64,000 bases of DNA from Limnohabitans sp. (GTDB lineage Bacteria; Pseudomonadota; Gammaproteobacteria; Burkholderiales; Burkholderiaceae_C): positions 1,674,001 to 1,738,000 of the forward strand of contig NZ_JAAVVW010000003.1 of assembly GCF_023910625.1 (NCBI RefSeq). The letters run 5' to 3'. This document shows, piece after piece, positions 50,666 to 59,594 of this stretch. Position numbers and translations under genes: made by a program. The first letter of the stretch is position 1. Each line of letters starts with the position of its first letter. The notes below the pieces were generated by a model. It searched no databases, was not told where the DNA came from, and was given only the letters and a program-made list of their open reading frames with translations.

Positions 50666-51777
50666 CAAGCGCAGCAGGCGTTGATCACCTCGCGCACCAT
50701 CGCATCAGGCGCGCCGCAAACAGCGGCTTTGCCAGGCCCGTCGATCACCACAAACTGGATATCGCCGCCAATGGCTTTCTTGTCCAACCGCATGTGTTCG
50801 ATGTAATGGCCTGCGTTGTCGGCCGCATCAATCACCGGGCCGCGCACCGGCAATCCCGCACGCTCGATGATGGCGCGCAGGCGCGCCACAAAAGCGGCAT
50901 CGACCTTGCCCAAACGCTGCGACAGCTCGGCGGCCATGACCATGCCGCAGCCCACGGCCTCGCCGTGCAGCCAGACGCCAAAGCCCAAACCGGCTTCGAT
51001 GGCGTGGCCAAACGTGTGGCCAAAGTTGAGGATGGCGCGCAGGCCCGCTTCGCGCTCGTCTTGCCCCACCACCCAGGCCTTGATCTCGCAGCTGCGCTTG
51101 ACGGCATGCGCCATCGCCGCCGGGTCTTGCGCCATCAAGGCGTCGATGTTCGCCTCGATCCAATCGAGGAAAGCCATGTCGGCAATCGGGCCGTATTTGA
51201 TGACTTCGGCCAGGCCCGCGCTCAACTCGCGCGAGGGCAAAGTGACCAGCGTGTTCAGGTCGCACACCACCCGCACGGGTTGGTAGAACGAACCGATCAT
51301 GTTTTTGCCCAGCGGGTGGTTGATGGCGGTTTTGCCGCCCACCGACGAGTCGACCTGCGACAAAAGCGTGGTCGGCACCTGCACAAAAGGCACGCCGCGC
51401 ATGTAGCTGGCGGCGGCAAAGCCCGTCATGTCGCCCACCACACCGCCGCCCAAGGCAAACAGCACGGTTTTGCGGTCGCAACCGTGGCCCAGCAGCGCGT
51501 CAAAAATCAAGTTCAGGGTCGGCCAGTCTTTGTGCGCCTCACCGTCGGGCAGCACCACGGTGTGCACTTGTTTGTAGTGCGGGGCCATGGCGCTGCGCAA
51601 CGCGGCTTCGTACAGCGGGGCAATCGTGTCGTTGGTCACGATCATCGCGGTCTGCGCCTTGGGCAAACCGGCCCAGGCTTCAGGGCGGCTCAGCAGGCCT
51701 TGGCCAATCTGGATGTCGTAACTGCGGTCGTCCAGTGAAATGGCGACCGTTTGGAGAGGGCGTGTGGACTCTGACAT
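50665..51777 (-). CDS. aroB: 3-dehydroquinate synthase
   Basis: A 370-residue NAD- and metal-dependent enzyme, second step of the shikimate pathway. NAD-binding [19 protein letters not shown], substrate residues in [18 protein letters not shown], and metal ligands in LAEVIKYG and [11 protein letters not shown] are seen. ATG at 51777 ([13 protein letters not shown]) fits the family; upstream codons in the same frame overlap aroK antisense. Confidence 0.96.
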   Translation of the reverse strand: MSESTRPLQTVAISLDDRSYDIQIGQGLLSRPEAWAGLPKAQTAMIVTNDTIAPLYEAALRSAMAPHYKQVHTVVLPDGEAHKDWPTLNLIFDALLGHGCDRKTVLFALGGGVVGDMTGFAAASYMRGVPFVQVPTTLLSQVDSSVGGKTAINHPLGKNMIGSFYQPVRVVCDLNTLVTLPSRELSAGLAEVIKYGPIADMAFLDWIEANIDALMAQDPAAMAHAVKRSCEIKAWVVGQDEREAGLRAILNFGHTFGHAIEAGLGFGVWLHGEAVGCGMVMAAELSQRLGKVDAAFVARLRAIIERAGLPVRGPVIDAADNAGHYIEHMRLDKKAIGGDIQFVVIDGPGKAAVCGAPDAMVREVINACCA

Positions 51778-51809
51778 AGACCACAAGTGTAGGGGCTTTG
51801 GGCCATCGC

Positions 51810-52424
51810 TCAGGGCTTGGCCACAGGGTTGACCGCCGCAGGGGTCTGGACCGGGGTGGGCGGATGGGAAGGCCACTGTCCCGCCAACTCGAGCTGCATC
51901 ACGATCATGTTGACCAGGCTGGCCACCGAGGGGCGACCGGTTTCGATGACAAAGTGTGCGGTCTCCCGGTACCACGGGTCACGCGCCTCGTACAGCGCCC
52001 GCAAGCGGCTGAGCGGGTCATCCACCTGGAGCAAGGGCCGAGCCGTGTCGTGGCGCACACGGCGGAACACGTCTTCGGGGGTAGAGCGCAAATAAATGAC
52101 TTGTCCACGCGCGTGCATATGGCGGCGATTGGCCTCGCGCAACACTGCGCCGCCGCCCGTGGCGATCACGCCATGCTGGGTTTGCGTCAGCTCGTCGAGC
52201 ACCTGCTGCTCCACATCGCGAAAACTCTCTTCACCTTCACGGGCAAAGAATTCGCGGATCGAGCAACCCAGCCGGTGCTCGATCACATGGTCAGAGTCGA
52301 CAAAAGGCAGCCCCAAACGGCGCGCCAGGTGCCTGCCGATGGTGGTTTTGCCCGAGCCCGGAAGGCCCACAAAAATGATGCTCACATGCAATCTCTGGCT
52401 GAATGAAGGGCCGCTTTCCATCAA
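51810..52424 (-). CDS. aroK: Shikimate kinase
   Basis: A P-loop kinase of up to 204 residues phosphorylating shikimate. Walker A is [11 protein letters not shown], shikimate binding DSDHVIE and [10 protein letters not shown], and the lid region [10 protein letters not shown]-terminal tail rich in Pro (about 20 residues) is extra. The exact start is uncertain: 52424 gives 13 residues before SIIFVGLPG, and a GTG at 52385 would also do. It sits 32 bases before aroB. Confidence 0.95.
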   Translation of the reverse strand: MMESGPSFSQRLHVSIIFVGLPGSGKTTIGRHLARRLGLPFVDSDHVIEHRLGCSIREFFAREGEESFRDVEQQVLDELTQTQHGVIATGGGAVLREANRRHMHARGQVIYLRSTPEDVFRRVRHDTARPLLQVDDPLSRLRALYEARDPWYRETAHFVIETGRPSVASLVNMIVMQLELAGQWPSHPPTPVQTPAAVNPVAKP

Positions 52425-52517
52425 GACAGCAGCCTGGTTGAGCCGTCAAGTGTATTCGACCCCTTGCCACAAAAGGCGGGTGAAGGGGCGCAAACAGCCG
52501 ATTCCGGTAGCCCTCGC

Positions 52518-53921
52518 TCAAGGCGGGGTGACCGGCGGCCCGTCGGCCATGACGCGTGGCGTCAGGAAAATCAGCAACTCGCTGTTGCGCTGCGTCAGGT
52601 CGCGATTTTTGAACAACCAGCCCAAGCCCGGCACGCGGCCCAAACCCGGCACCCTGGTCTCATTGTTGCGACCGGTCTCTTCAAAAATCCCGCCCAGCAC
52701 CACCGTACCACCATCGTCCACCCGAACCTGGGTTTTGACGTGCTTGGTGTTGATTGCAAAACCTGCCTGGGTGATTTGCCCCACGCTGTCTCGGTTGACG
52801 TCGACATCCAGCACCACCGAACCGTCCGGCGTGATTTGCGGAGTGACTTCGAGTTTCAGGTTGGCCTTGCGAAACGTGATCGACGTGGCTCCACTGGCCG
52901 AAGCGGTCTGGTAAGGCAGTTCAGTGCCCTGCTCGATCAGGGCCTTGGTCTGGTCGGCTGTGACCACCCGAGGACGAGACACCACCTTGCCGCGACCATC
53001 GGCCTCCAGGGCAGAAAGCTCGACGTTGATGAAACGATCTGCCGCCGCATTGAACAAAGAAACGGCAAAAGTGGCCGGCGATTGAAGGGTTTGCCCAGCC
53101 GTGCCCGCTGGCAACCTGACCTGGTTACCGGTGTCCACCCCCGCACCGTTTGCGACATTGGATGCCCCCAGCGCCAAGGTGTTGTTTCGCCCACTGACCT
53201 GCAATGGCATGGCCAGCCCTGTCCCCAGGCGCACCCCCAAGGATTCGCCAAATTGGCGCTCTGCCTCGACGATGCGGGCCTCAATCATGACTTGCCTGAT
53301 CGGCACATCCAAGCGCTGCAGCAACGTTTGCACGTGTGCCAGGCGCGATGGGACATCCGACACAAACAACTGGTTGGTGCGCGGGTCAAACAACACGCTG
53401 CCCCGAACACTGAGTAAACGCGCCCCACTGCCGGACGCACCGCCTTGCAAGCGTTGCGCCAGATCACCCGCACGCGCGTGCTTGAGGCGGATGGGCAACA
53501 TCTGCAAAGGGCTGACCGCTTCCAGGGCAGCGCTCGATTCCAACTGTTTTTTCTCTCGCACGGCCCATTCATCCTGAGGGGCCACCCACAACACCTGGCC
53601 CTCCAGGCGATAGGCCAGGCCTTTGGCCTGCAAGACAATGTTCAGGGCCTGTGGCCAGGGCACATCTGTCAAGCGGATCGTGATCTGGCCGCCGACACCC
53701 TCAGCGGCCACCAGGTTCAAACCGGTAAAGTCTGCAAACACCTGCAGCAAAGTCTTCAGCGCCACATCCTGAAAATTCAAACTGATGCGCTGATCGGCCT
53801 TGGGCAACACGGTATTCGCCAAAGGCTGAGCGGTCTGTACCTGCAAAGGCAGGGCACAGCCGGTGATGGTCAAGCCCAGCACAAGGCCCCACGAAAATGA
53901 GCCATGTTGGGGGTTTTTCAT
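52518..53921 (-). CDS. pilQ: Type IV pilus secretin PilQ, short form
   Basis: A 467-residue outer-membrane secretin. The signal peptide ends in a lipobox (TITGCAL). A secretin/TonB short domain (ISLNFQDVALKTLLQVFADF), an NO domain (MLPIRLKHARAGDLAQRL) and the secretin core (VRVDDGGTVVLGGIF, ELLIFLTPRVM) follow. PilQ is commonly near 700 residues with N-terminal AMIN domains that bind peptidoglycan; these are absent here. The start overlaps the PilO-PilP stop by four bases. Confidence 0.92.
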   Translation of the reverse strand: MKNPQHGSFSWGLVLGLTITGCALPLQVQTAQPLANTVLPKADQRISLNFQDVALKTLLQVFADFTGLNLVAAEGVGGQITIRLTDVPWPQALNIVLQAKGLAYRLEGQVLWVAPQDEWAVREKKQLESSAALEAVSPLQMLPIRLKHARAGDLAQRLQGGASGSGARLLSVRGSVLFDPRTNQLFVSDVPSRLAHVQTLLQRLDVPIRQVMIEARIVEAERQFGESLGVRLGTGLAMPLQVSGRNNTLALGASNVANGAGVDTGNQVRLPAGTAGQTLQSPATFAVSLFNAAADRFINVELSALEADGRGKVVSRPRVVTADQTKALIEQGTELPYQTASASGATSITFRKANLKLEVTPQITPDGSVVLDVDVNRDSVGQITQAGFAINTKHVKTQVRVDDGGTVVLGGIFEETGRNNETRVPGLGRVPGLGWLFKNRDLTQRNSELLIFLTPRVMADGPPVTPP

Positions 53922-54961
53922 GGTGCTTTGCCCTCCATCCGAATGGTTTGAATGCGCCCTTGAGGATCACGCACTTGTATCTCCTGACCGCCAATGCGCC
54001 AGACCCGATGGCCTTCTAGACTGAGCGGTTGGCCCTCTTGTGCGCGAAACCAATGCGTGCCGTTGGCCACTATGGCCTGCGCCTGTTGACCCTGCCACCA
54101 GATGCCGATCAGGCGCAAAGCTCGCATGGGTAAACGTTCGGGTTCTTGGGTGAACTGCAAGTCCTGGGGCAAGGGCTCGGCTGCGCCCGCAGCGTCGGAC
54201 CACACCCGGGCAGCAGCACCCACTTGCACCCCGCTGGGCTGTTTGGCGTCCGGACCCAGCGGCGGTGCGCTGCGCGTGGGCAGCCCAAACACCGAGGGCC
54301 CCTCCAGGAGCGATCTCGCATCGGACAGTACGGGCAGTGGCCAAGCCGATGGCGACTTGCCTTGTGCACTCTCGCCGTCCAGTGCCCTGGACCAGATTCG
54401 CCAGACCACCTCGATGTCCACCCCTTGCGCATCGGTGCTGTGCACGACACTCAAGCGGTCGATGGACCAAACAGGGCCCATCTGAGCCAGCACCTGCCAC
54501 ACCTGGGCCCAGTTTTCATAGCGCGCTTGCAAACGCATCACCATCGCCTGACTTGGCAAAGGCGCAAGCAGCGCTTCATTGACCGGTTGCAAGGACAGCA
54601 ATCGCACACGGTAATGGGCCAGAACCTTTTGCAAATGGTGCCACATGTGTTCTTGCTGTTCTGGTGACGGCAAGCCCTCAAGGGCCTCGGTCAGGGCCAG
54701 TTGGCCGGTCTGCATCGGCTCGGGGGACGCAGCGCCCAATTGGGCTTGTAAAGTCTGCACCTCGTTGCGGGCCTGCGCATGATGGGTCCAGGCCTGGGCG
54801 TGCCACCACATCCCCGCACACCAGGCCATACCGCACGCCACCAGGGCAAACGACCAACGCCGATACCACCCGCGCCATTTCGCCTTCAAATGCAAGACCC
54901 ATTCAGTGCGGCCACCCGCACCCACTGGCCAATTGGACCGTGCCTTGGACCATGAGCTCAT
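53918..54961 (-). CDS. PilO-PilP fusion protein
   Basis: A 347-residue protein. One N-terminal span (about 35-55), a coiled-coil-like stretch (ARNEVQTLQAQLGAA) and a ferredoxin-like region to about residue 170 match PilO. After a Pro/Ser-rich linker the last 75 residues (LPMRALRLIGIWWQGQQAQA, then WRIGGQEIQVRDPQGR) match the PilP C-terminal domain that contacts PilQ. Normally these are two genes, PilP being a separate lipoprotein. No lipobox occurs in the join. All neighbours overlap by four bases (pilM-N-[OP]-Q), so nothing else fills the pilP slot. Confidence 0.8.
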   Translation of the reverse strand: MSSWSKARSNWPVGAGGRTEWVLHLKAKWRGWYRRWSFALVACGMAWCAGMWWHAQAWTHHAQARNEVQTLQAQLGAASPEPMQTGQLALTEALEGLPSPEQQEHMWHHLQKVLAHYRVRLLSLQPVNEALLAPLPSQAMVMRLQARYENWAQVWQVLAQMGPVWSIDRLSVVHSTDAQGVDIEVVWRIWSRALDGESAQGKSPSAWPLPVLSDARSLLEGPSVFGLPTRSAPPLGPDAKQPSGVQVGAAARVWSDAAGAAEPLPQDLQFTQEPERLPMRALRLIGIWWQGQQAQAIVANGTHWFRAQEGQPLSLEGHRVWRIGGQEIQVRDPQGRIQTIRMEGKAP

Positions 54962-55608
54962 GGCTTGTCCCCTGCACCCTGGTTGTGCGTCGGGGCAGCC
55001 GCAGGCTGGAACACAGGCCAGGCAGTGACCCAGACAAACTCCAGGCCTGCGCCCTCCACGGGGCCTGCTGCTGCACCGCTGCGGTTGCTGACGCGGGTTT
55101 GCCGAACCCCATCATGGGGCATTTCCTGGGCTGGCTTGGGCTCGGGCACATGGCTTTGCAGATGGTCCATCAGTTTTTGCCGGGCAGCGCCCAGGCTTTC
55201 AAAATCCCGACTCCAACCCTGGAGTTCCAGCCTTCCCGGCTCCAACTGCAAACGCAAAAGACGCCAGTTTGAACCTTGCATTTCACTGTTGAATGCCTCA
55301 TTCAAAGCCGTCCAGGCCTGGTGCTGCTGCGCGATCTGGCGCAAGTGTTGCGCTTGTTGGCGGTTTTTTTCGATGGCCACCTTGTGCTGCCGCCGATGCT
55401 TCACGCGTTCGCTGTGCTCAAGCCACTCTTGCTGAAGCTGGGCTTTTTGCGCGTGCAAACCCTGCAAACCCTTGTCCAGCCAATGCCGGGTGCCCTCGGC
55501 CAAAAGCCCGCCCACCGCCAGCCCCAAAAGCGTGGTAAGGACACGGTGGCGCCGCCTGCGCTGCAGGTGTAGCGAAGGGTAGTTCAACAAATTCCAGGAC
55601 ACGCTCAT
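54958..55608 (-). CDS. pilN: Type IV pilus alignment protein PilN
   Basis: A 216-residue inner-membrane protein. It begins MSVSWNLLNYPSLHLQRRRR, where the short N-terminal peptide binds PilM. One span (about 22-40) follows, then a helical stretch rich in Gln, Glu and Arg and a small C-terminal domain. A C-terminal tail after residue 170 is longer than usual. ATG at 55608 overlaps the pilM stop. Confidence 0.85.
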   Translation of the reverse strand: MSVSWNLLNYPSLHLQRRRRHRVLTTLLGLAVGGLLAEGTRHWLDKGLQGLHAQKAQLQQEWLEHSERVKHRRQHKVAIEKNRQQAQHLRQIAQQHQAWTALNEAFNSEMQGSNWRLLRLQLEPGRLELQGWSRDFESLGAARQKLMDHLQSHVPEPKPAQEMPHDGVRQTRVSNRSGAAAGPVEGAGLEFVWVTAWPVFQPAAAPTHNQGAGDKP

Positions 55609-56417
55609 GACCAGGCTTTCAACGCCAGTCCTGCCGAGACCAGACAGGGCCACAGCGGGGTTTGCATCGCATCCTGAAAAGCCTGATCCTGCATGAGATC
55701 ATGGACGCTCGCCGCTTGCGGTGGCGCTCGGTCGTTCAGCATGGCCAAATCAAACTGCCAATCCTGAATGGGGCGAGTGATGACGGCATCGATCCCGCCC
55801 ATCAGACACGAGGCGGCTCTTTGGGCCGCCTGCTGCACAGGCTCCACACTGGCCAACTGCCCCCCCGAGCGTCGCACACATTGCTTGAACACATGGACCG
55901 CATCCTGACGACAGGCCACCCAATGGAGCTGGATCACCACCCCATCCGACAGCGGATCCACTTGCCAGTCGAAGCTGACCTCTGGCGGCTCAAGCCCCAG
56001 TGCACGGGCAGCCTCGACCTGGACATCGGCTTCCCACTCGGAAGGATCGGAGACTGCGGAAATGGTCAAGACGCCGCCGACCACCTGGTCCATGGCCAGC
56101 CCCACATGGAGGCGAGGGCGCACTTTGAAGACGCCGCCTGCGGCCGTGAGTTGACGCAGGGCATACGAAACACCTGAATCGCCCAGTTCGTCCAAGTCTG
56201 CCGCCAGCAACTGGAAGGTGTGCAGCTTTGGATGGGCAGAGCCTGATCGGCTAAGCCCCGTCAGGTACCAGCCCGAAGACACAGGGGACAAGCCCCACGC
56301 GTGTTGGGCCCATCTCGAGTGCCTGCGTTTTTGAAGCCATGATGCCAACTGCATGCCTTGCCCCCTTTGCCCCATGGACTCGTCCTGGTGACTCTGTCCG
56401 GGTGAGTTTTGTAACAT
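55605..56417 (-). CDS. pilM: PilM-like protein, divergent
   Basis: A 270-residue protein in the pilM position, first of the operon and divergent from the PBP1A gene. Segments such as VQVEAARALGLEPPEVSFDW and VHVFKQCVRRSGGQLASVEP recall PilM. The usual start (IDIGSSxVK-like, actin fold phosphate loop) cannot be seen, and the protein is shorter than the normal 350 residues. ATP binding is therefore doubtful. The assignment rests partly on position. Confidence 0.7.
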   Translation of the reverse strand: MLQNSPGQSHQDESMGQRGQGMQLASWLQKRRHSRWAQHAWGLSPVSSGWYLTGLSRSGSAHPKLHTFQLLAADLDELGDSGVSYALRQLTAAGGVFKVRPRLHVGLAMDQVVGGVLTISAVSDPSEWEADVQVEAARALGLEPPEVSFDWQVDPLSDGVVIQLHWVACRQDAVHVFKQCVRRSGGQLASVEPVQQAAQRAASCLMGGIDAVITRPIQDWQFDLAMLNDRAPPQAASVHDLMQDQAFQDAMQTPLWPCLVSAGLALKAWS

Positions 56418-56501
56418 GAATCGGATGGGGCACTTCTTTTTTTGAATGCCATTTGACTCGTTGAGACAAATTTCGAGCGCCTGCCACGCCCCTGATTTTT
56501 T

Positions 56502-56507
56502 TATAAT
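56502..56507 (+). promoter_or_regulatory. Probable -10 element for the PBP1A gene
   Basis: A perfect TATAAT follows a run of seven T's, 45 bases before the ATG at 56552. No convincing -35 is seen at the right distance. Confidence 0.45.
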
Positions 56508-56551
56508 GTGGAGTGACCTGTATATTGCGGGTTACCCCCAGTCAGCACCCT

Positions 56552-58942
56552 ATGCCCTCCAAAGACAAGCACGCATCTCCGCCAGCAAGCAACGACCCCG
56601 GCAACCCTGCATCGGAATGGATGGGGCTGCTCTTGAAGATGGCAGGGTGGACCGCTGGACTGCTCGTGGCTGGCTTGGCCTGCCTCTTGATGGTGCTGGG
56701 TGTGGCCATGATCATGGCGTATCCCAATTTGCCAGATATTTCCGACTTGGCCGAATACAAACCCAAGCTGCCACTGCGGGTCTTCACCGCAGACGGCCAT
56801 CTGATGGGAGAGTTTGGCGAAGAGCGTCGCAACCTGACCCCCATCAAGGACATTCCCCAAGTCATGAAGGATGCGGTCTTGTCCATCGAAGACAACCGCT
56901 TTTACCAACACGGTGGCGTTGACTATCTGGGAATCCTGCGCGCAGGCATTGCCAACATCGGCCGACTCAAGAGCCAGGGCGCCTCCACCATCACCATGCA
57001 GGTGGCGCGCAATGTGTATCTCTCATCTGAGAAAACCTACACGCGCAAAATTTATGAAATTTTGCTGACGTACAAACTGGAGCATTTGCTGACCAAGGAC
57101 CAGATTCTGGAGATCTACATGAACCAGATCTTCTTGGGCAACCGGTCGTATGGGTTTGCCTCGGCTTCTGAATCCTATTTTGGCAAGGCGCTCAAGGACA
57201 TCACCATCGCCGAAGCCGCCATGCTGGCAGGCCTGCCCAAAGCCCCTTCAGCCTTCAACCCCATTGTCAACCCCAAACGCGCACGTTCTCGCCAGCTCTA
57301 CATCATCGAGCGCATGGAGGAAAATGGCTACATCACGGCCCAACAAGCCAGTGCAGCCAAGACCGAGACCCTGAGCCTGAGATCGAGCGGCCACAGAAAA
57401 ATCCTGCATGCCGAATTTGTAGCTGAAACCGTGCGCCAAATGGTGTTTGCCCAATACGGCGATGAAACCTACACACGGGGGCTCAATGTCTTCACCACCG
57501 TGCAATCCGAAGAGCAAATTGCCGCTTACAACGCATTGCGACAAGGCCTGATGGACTTTGAACGCCGGCAGGTCTACCGTGGCCCTGAAAAGTTCATCAC
57601 CCTGCCCGACGATCCGAAACAAGCCGAAGATGCCATTGATGGTGCCCTCGAAGATCACCCGGACAATGGCAACGTGATGTCTGCCGTGGTCTTGCAGGCC
57701 TATCCCACCAAAGTGGTGGTGGTGCGTCAAAACAGCGAACAAATCACCATCACGGGCGCTGGCCTGACACATGCCCAGTCCGGCCTGTCGGACAAAGCGC
57801 CTGCGGCCAAACAGATTCGCAAAGGGGCCGTGATCCGGATCGTTCAGGCGGCCAACGCTCAATGGGAAATCACACAACTGCCCGAGGTTGAAGGCGCGCT
57901 CGTGGCCATGACACCCCAGAGCGGAGCCATCCGGGCACTGGTGGGTGGATTTGACTTTGCCAAAAACAAATTCAACCACGTCACCCAAGCCTGGCGGCAA
58001 CCGGGCTCCAGCTTCAAGCCTTTCATTTATTCGGCCTCGCTGGAAGCCGGTCTCAGCCCGACCACTCAGATCAACGATTCACCCCTGTTTTTTGATGGCG
58101 GCGTGACCGGGGGACAGCCCTGGGAGCCGAAAAACTACGACGGCAAATTTGACGGCCCCATGAGCATGCGCACCGGCTTGTCCAAATCCAAGAACATGGT
58201 GTCCATTCGCATTTTGCAAGCGGTAGGGCCGCGCGCCGCGCAACAATGGGTCACCCGGTTCGGATTTGACGAGGACAAACACCCGCCTTACCTGACCATG
58301 GCATTGGGTGCAGGCTCCGTCACCGTGATGCAAATGGCCACAGGCTATAGCGTGTTTGCGAACGGGGGTTACCTGGTACGCCCCCACCTGATCACACGCA
58401 TCACCGACCACAAAAACCGGGTTCTGGTGGACAGCCCTCCCACACCCTTGAGCGAGGACACACCGCGTGCCATCCCCGAGCGCAATGCCTTTGTCATGAG
58501 CAGCTTGCTGCAGGAAGTGACCCGCTCGGGCACGGCAGCCCGAGCACAATCCTTGCTCAAGAGACAAGATGTGTATGGCAAAACAGGCACCACCAACGAT
58601 GCCATGGATGCCTGGTTTGCGGGCTATCACCCGCAAGTGGCAGCGGTGGTCTGGATTGGCTATGACAACCCACGCAAGCTGGGCGACCGCGAGACCGGCG
58701 GTGGACTGAGTTTGCCCGTGTGGATCAAGTACATGGAGACCGCTTTGCAGTCCATGCCTTCCACCAGCATTCGGGTGCCGGAAGGCGTGGTCCAGTCAGG
58801 CGGCGATTGGGCTTATGCCGAATTCACGGGCGATGCCCGGGTCAGATCATTGGGCATGGAGCCAGGCTCGGACAGTGCGAAAACCAGCCCCTTGCCCGCT
58901 GCGGAAGAAAGATCCCGCATCATGGATCTCTTTCGCCAGTGA
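56552..58942 (+). CDS. Penicillin-binding protein 1A
   Basis: A bifunctional class A PBP of 796 residues. After a cytoplasmic tail and one span (about 29-57), the glycosyltransferase domain shows EDNRFYQHGGVDYLG, GASTITMQVARN and LEIYMNQIFLGNRSYGF. The transpeptidase domain has the active serine in QPGSSFKPFIY, SKSKNMVSIR (SxN) and YGKTGTTNDAMDAWF (KTG). It polymerises and cross-links peptidoglycan. ATG at 56552 is chosen; a GTG at 56513 would add 13 residues. Confidence 0.95.
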   Translation: MPSKDKHASPPASNDPGNPASEWMGLLLKMAGWTAGLLVAGLACLLMVLGVAMIMAYPNLPDISDLAEYKPKLPLRVFTADGHLMGEFGEERRNLTPIKDIPQVMKDAVLSIEDNRFYQHGGVDYLGILRAGIANIGRLKSQGASTITMQVARNVYLSSEKTYTRKIYEILLTYKLEHLLTKDQILEIYMNQIFLGNRSYGFASASESYFGKALKDITIAEAAMLAGLPKAPSAFNPIVNPKRARSRQLYIIERMEENGYITAQQASAAKTETLSLRSSGHRKILHAEFVAETVRQMVFAQYGDETYTRGLNVFTTVQSEEQIAAYNALRQGLMDFERRQVYRGPEKFITLPDDPKQAEDAIDGALEDHPDNGNVMSAVVLQAYPTKVVVVRQNSEQITITGAGLTHAQSGLSDKAPAAKQIRKGAVIRIVQAANAQWEITQLPEVEGALVAMTPQSGAIRALVGGFDFAKNKFNHVTQAWRQPGSSFKPFIYSASLEAGLSPTTQINDSPLFFDGGVTGGQPWEPKNYDGKFDGPMSMRTGLSKSKNMVSIRILQAVGPRAAQQWVTRFGFDEDKHPPYLTMALGAGSVTVMQMATGYSVFANGGYLVRPHLITRITDHKNRVLVDSPPTPLSEDTPRAIPERNAFVMSSLLQEVTRSGTAARAQSLLKRQDVYGKTGTTNDAMDAWFAGYHPQVAAVVWIGYDNPRKLGDRETGGGLSLPVWIKYMETALQSMPSTSIRVPEGVVQSGGDWAYAEFTGDARVRSLGMEPGSDSAKTSPLPAAEERSRIMDLFRQ

Positions 58943-58958
58943 GCAGGCTTGTTGGACT

Positions 58959-59288
58959 TCAGGGGTTGAACACCAGATCCCGGCCTGACTGCTGCGATGC
59001 ATAACGCGACAAACTCTGCCAAAACTCTCCTTGGCCCTTGGTGTCTTGCCATTGGAGACCATCGAATTTGTAATGGAACCCTCCGCTGCGGGCGGCCAGC
59101 CAGACCTCGTGCAAAGGCTTTTGCAAATTGATCACGATCTGACTGCGATTGGGAAAGGTGAGCGTCACCATGCCCCCCACGCGCTGGTTGTCAATGTCAA
59201 CATCGGCCTGATCATTGAGCACATCGCAACTGTTTTCGATGCCCGCCAACAGGCGTTCAGCTTGGTCCAAGAATTCAAGGTCGGTCAT
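58959..59288 (-). CDS. cyaY: Frataxin-like iron-binding protein CyaY
   Basis: A 109-residue frataxin homologue of normal length. An acidic N-terminal helix, [39 protein letters not shown] and GGFHYKF are the family blocks. It modulates iron supply in Fe-S cluster assembly. It is divergent from lptM with a 12-base gap, a common Burkholderiales arrangement. Confidence 0.95.
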   Translation of the reverse strand: MTDLEFLDQAERLLAGIENSCDVLNDQADVDIDNQRVGGMVTLTFPNRSQIVINLQKPLHEVWLAARSGGFHYKFDGLQWQDTKGQGEFWQSLSRYASQQSGRDLVFNP

Positions 59289-59300
59289 TACAATCGCTGG

Positions 59301-59594
59301 ATGTTGAAGATAAAGAAGATTTTAGTCACCCCACTTGTCCTTGCTGGCAGTGCGGCCGTATTGAGCGCTTGCGGTCAGAAGGGGCCCTTGTATGCCCCCA
59401 CTGCCCCTTTGTCGACCAACAGGGCCACATTGCCCCAAACGCTGAACCCTTGGCATACCTCTTCCACGGCCCAGGCCACTGGCCCGGCAGGAGATGACAA
59501 GGCCGCACCGGCAAAGCCACGCGCCGCCCCAGCGGCAGTGCCAGATGCCCTCTTTTTGACATCACCCTCGGCCTCTGATGCCGACACAAGATGA
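59301..59594 (+). CDS. lptM: LptM-type small lipoprotein (LptD maturation factor)
   Basis: A 97-residue lipoprotein. The signal peptide ends in the lipobox LSACG, and the mature start CGQKGPLY is the signature of LptM (formerly YifL), which assists LptD disulfide maturation. The C-terminal half is a low-complexity Ala/Pro/Thr tail. Its stop overlaps the lysA start (ATGA). Confidence 0.88.
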   Translation: MLKIKKILVTPLVLAGSAAVLSACGQKGPLYAPTAPLSTNRATLPQTLNPWHTSSTAQATGPAGDDKAAPAKPRAAPAAVPDALFLTSPSASDADTR

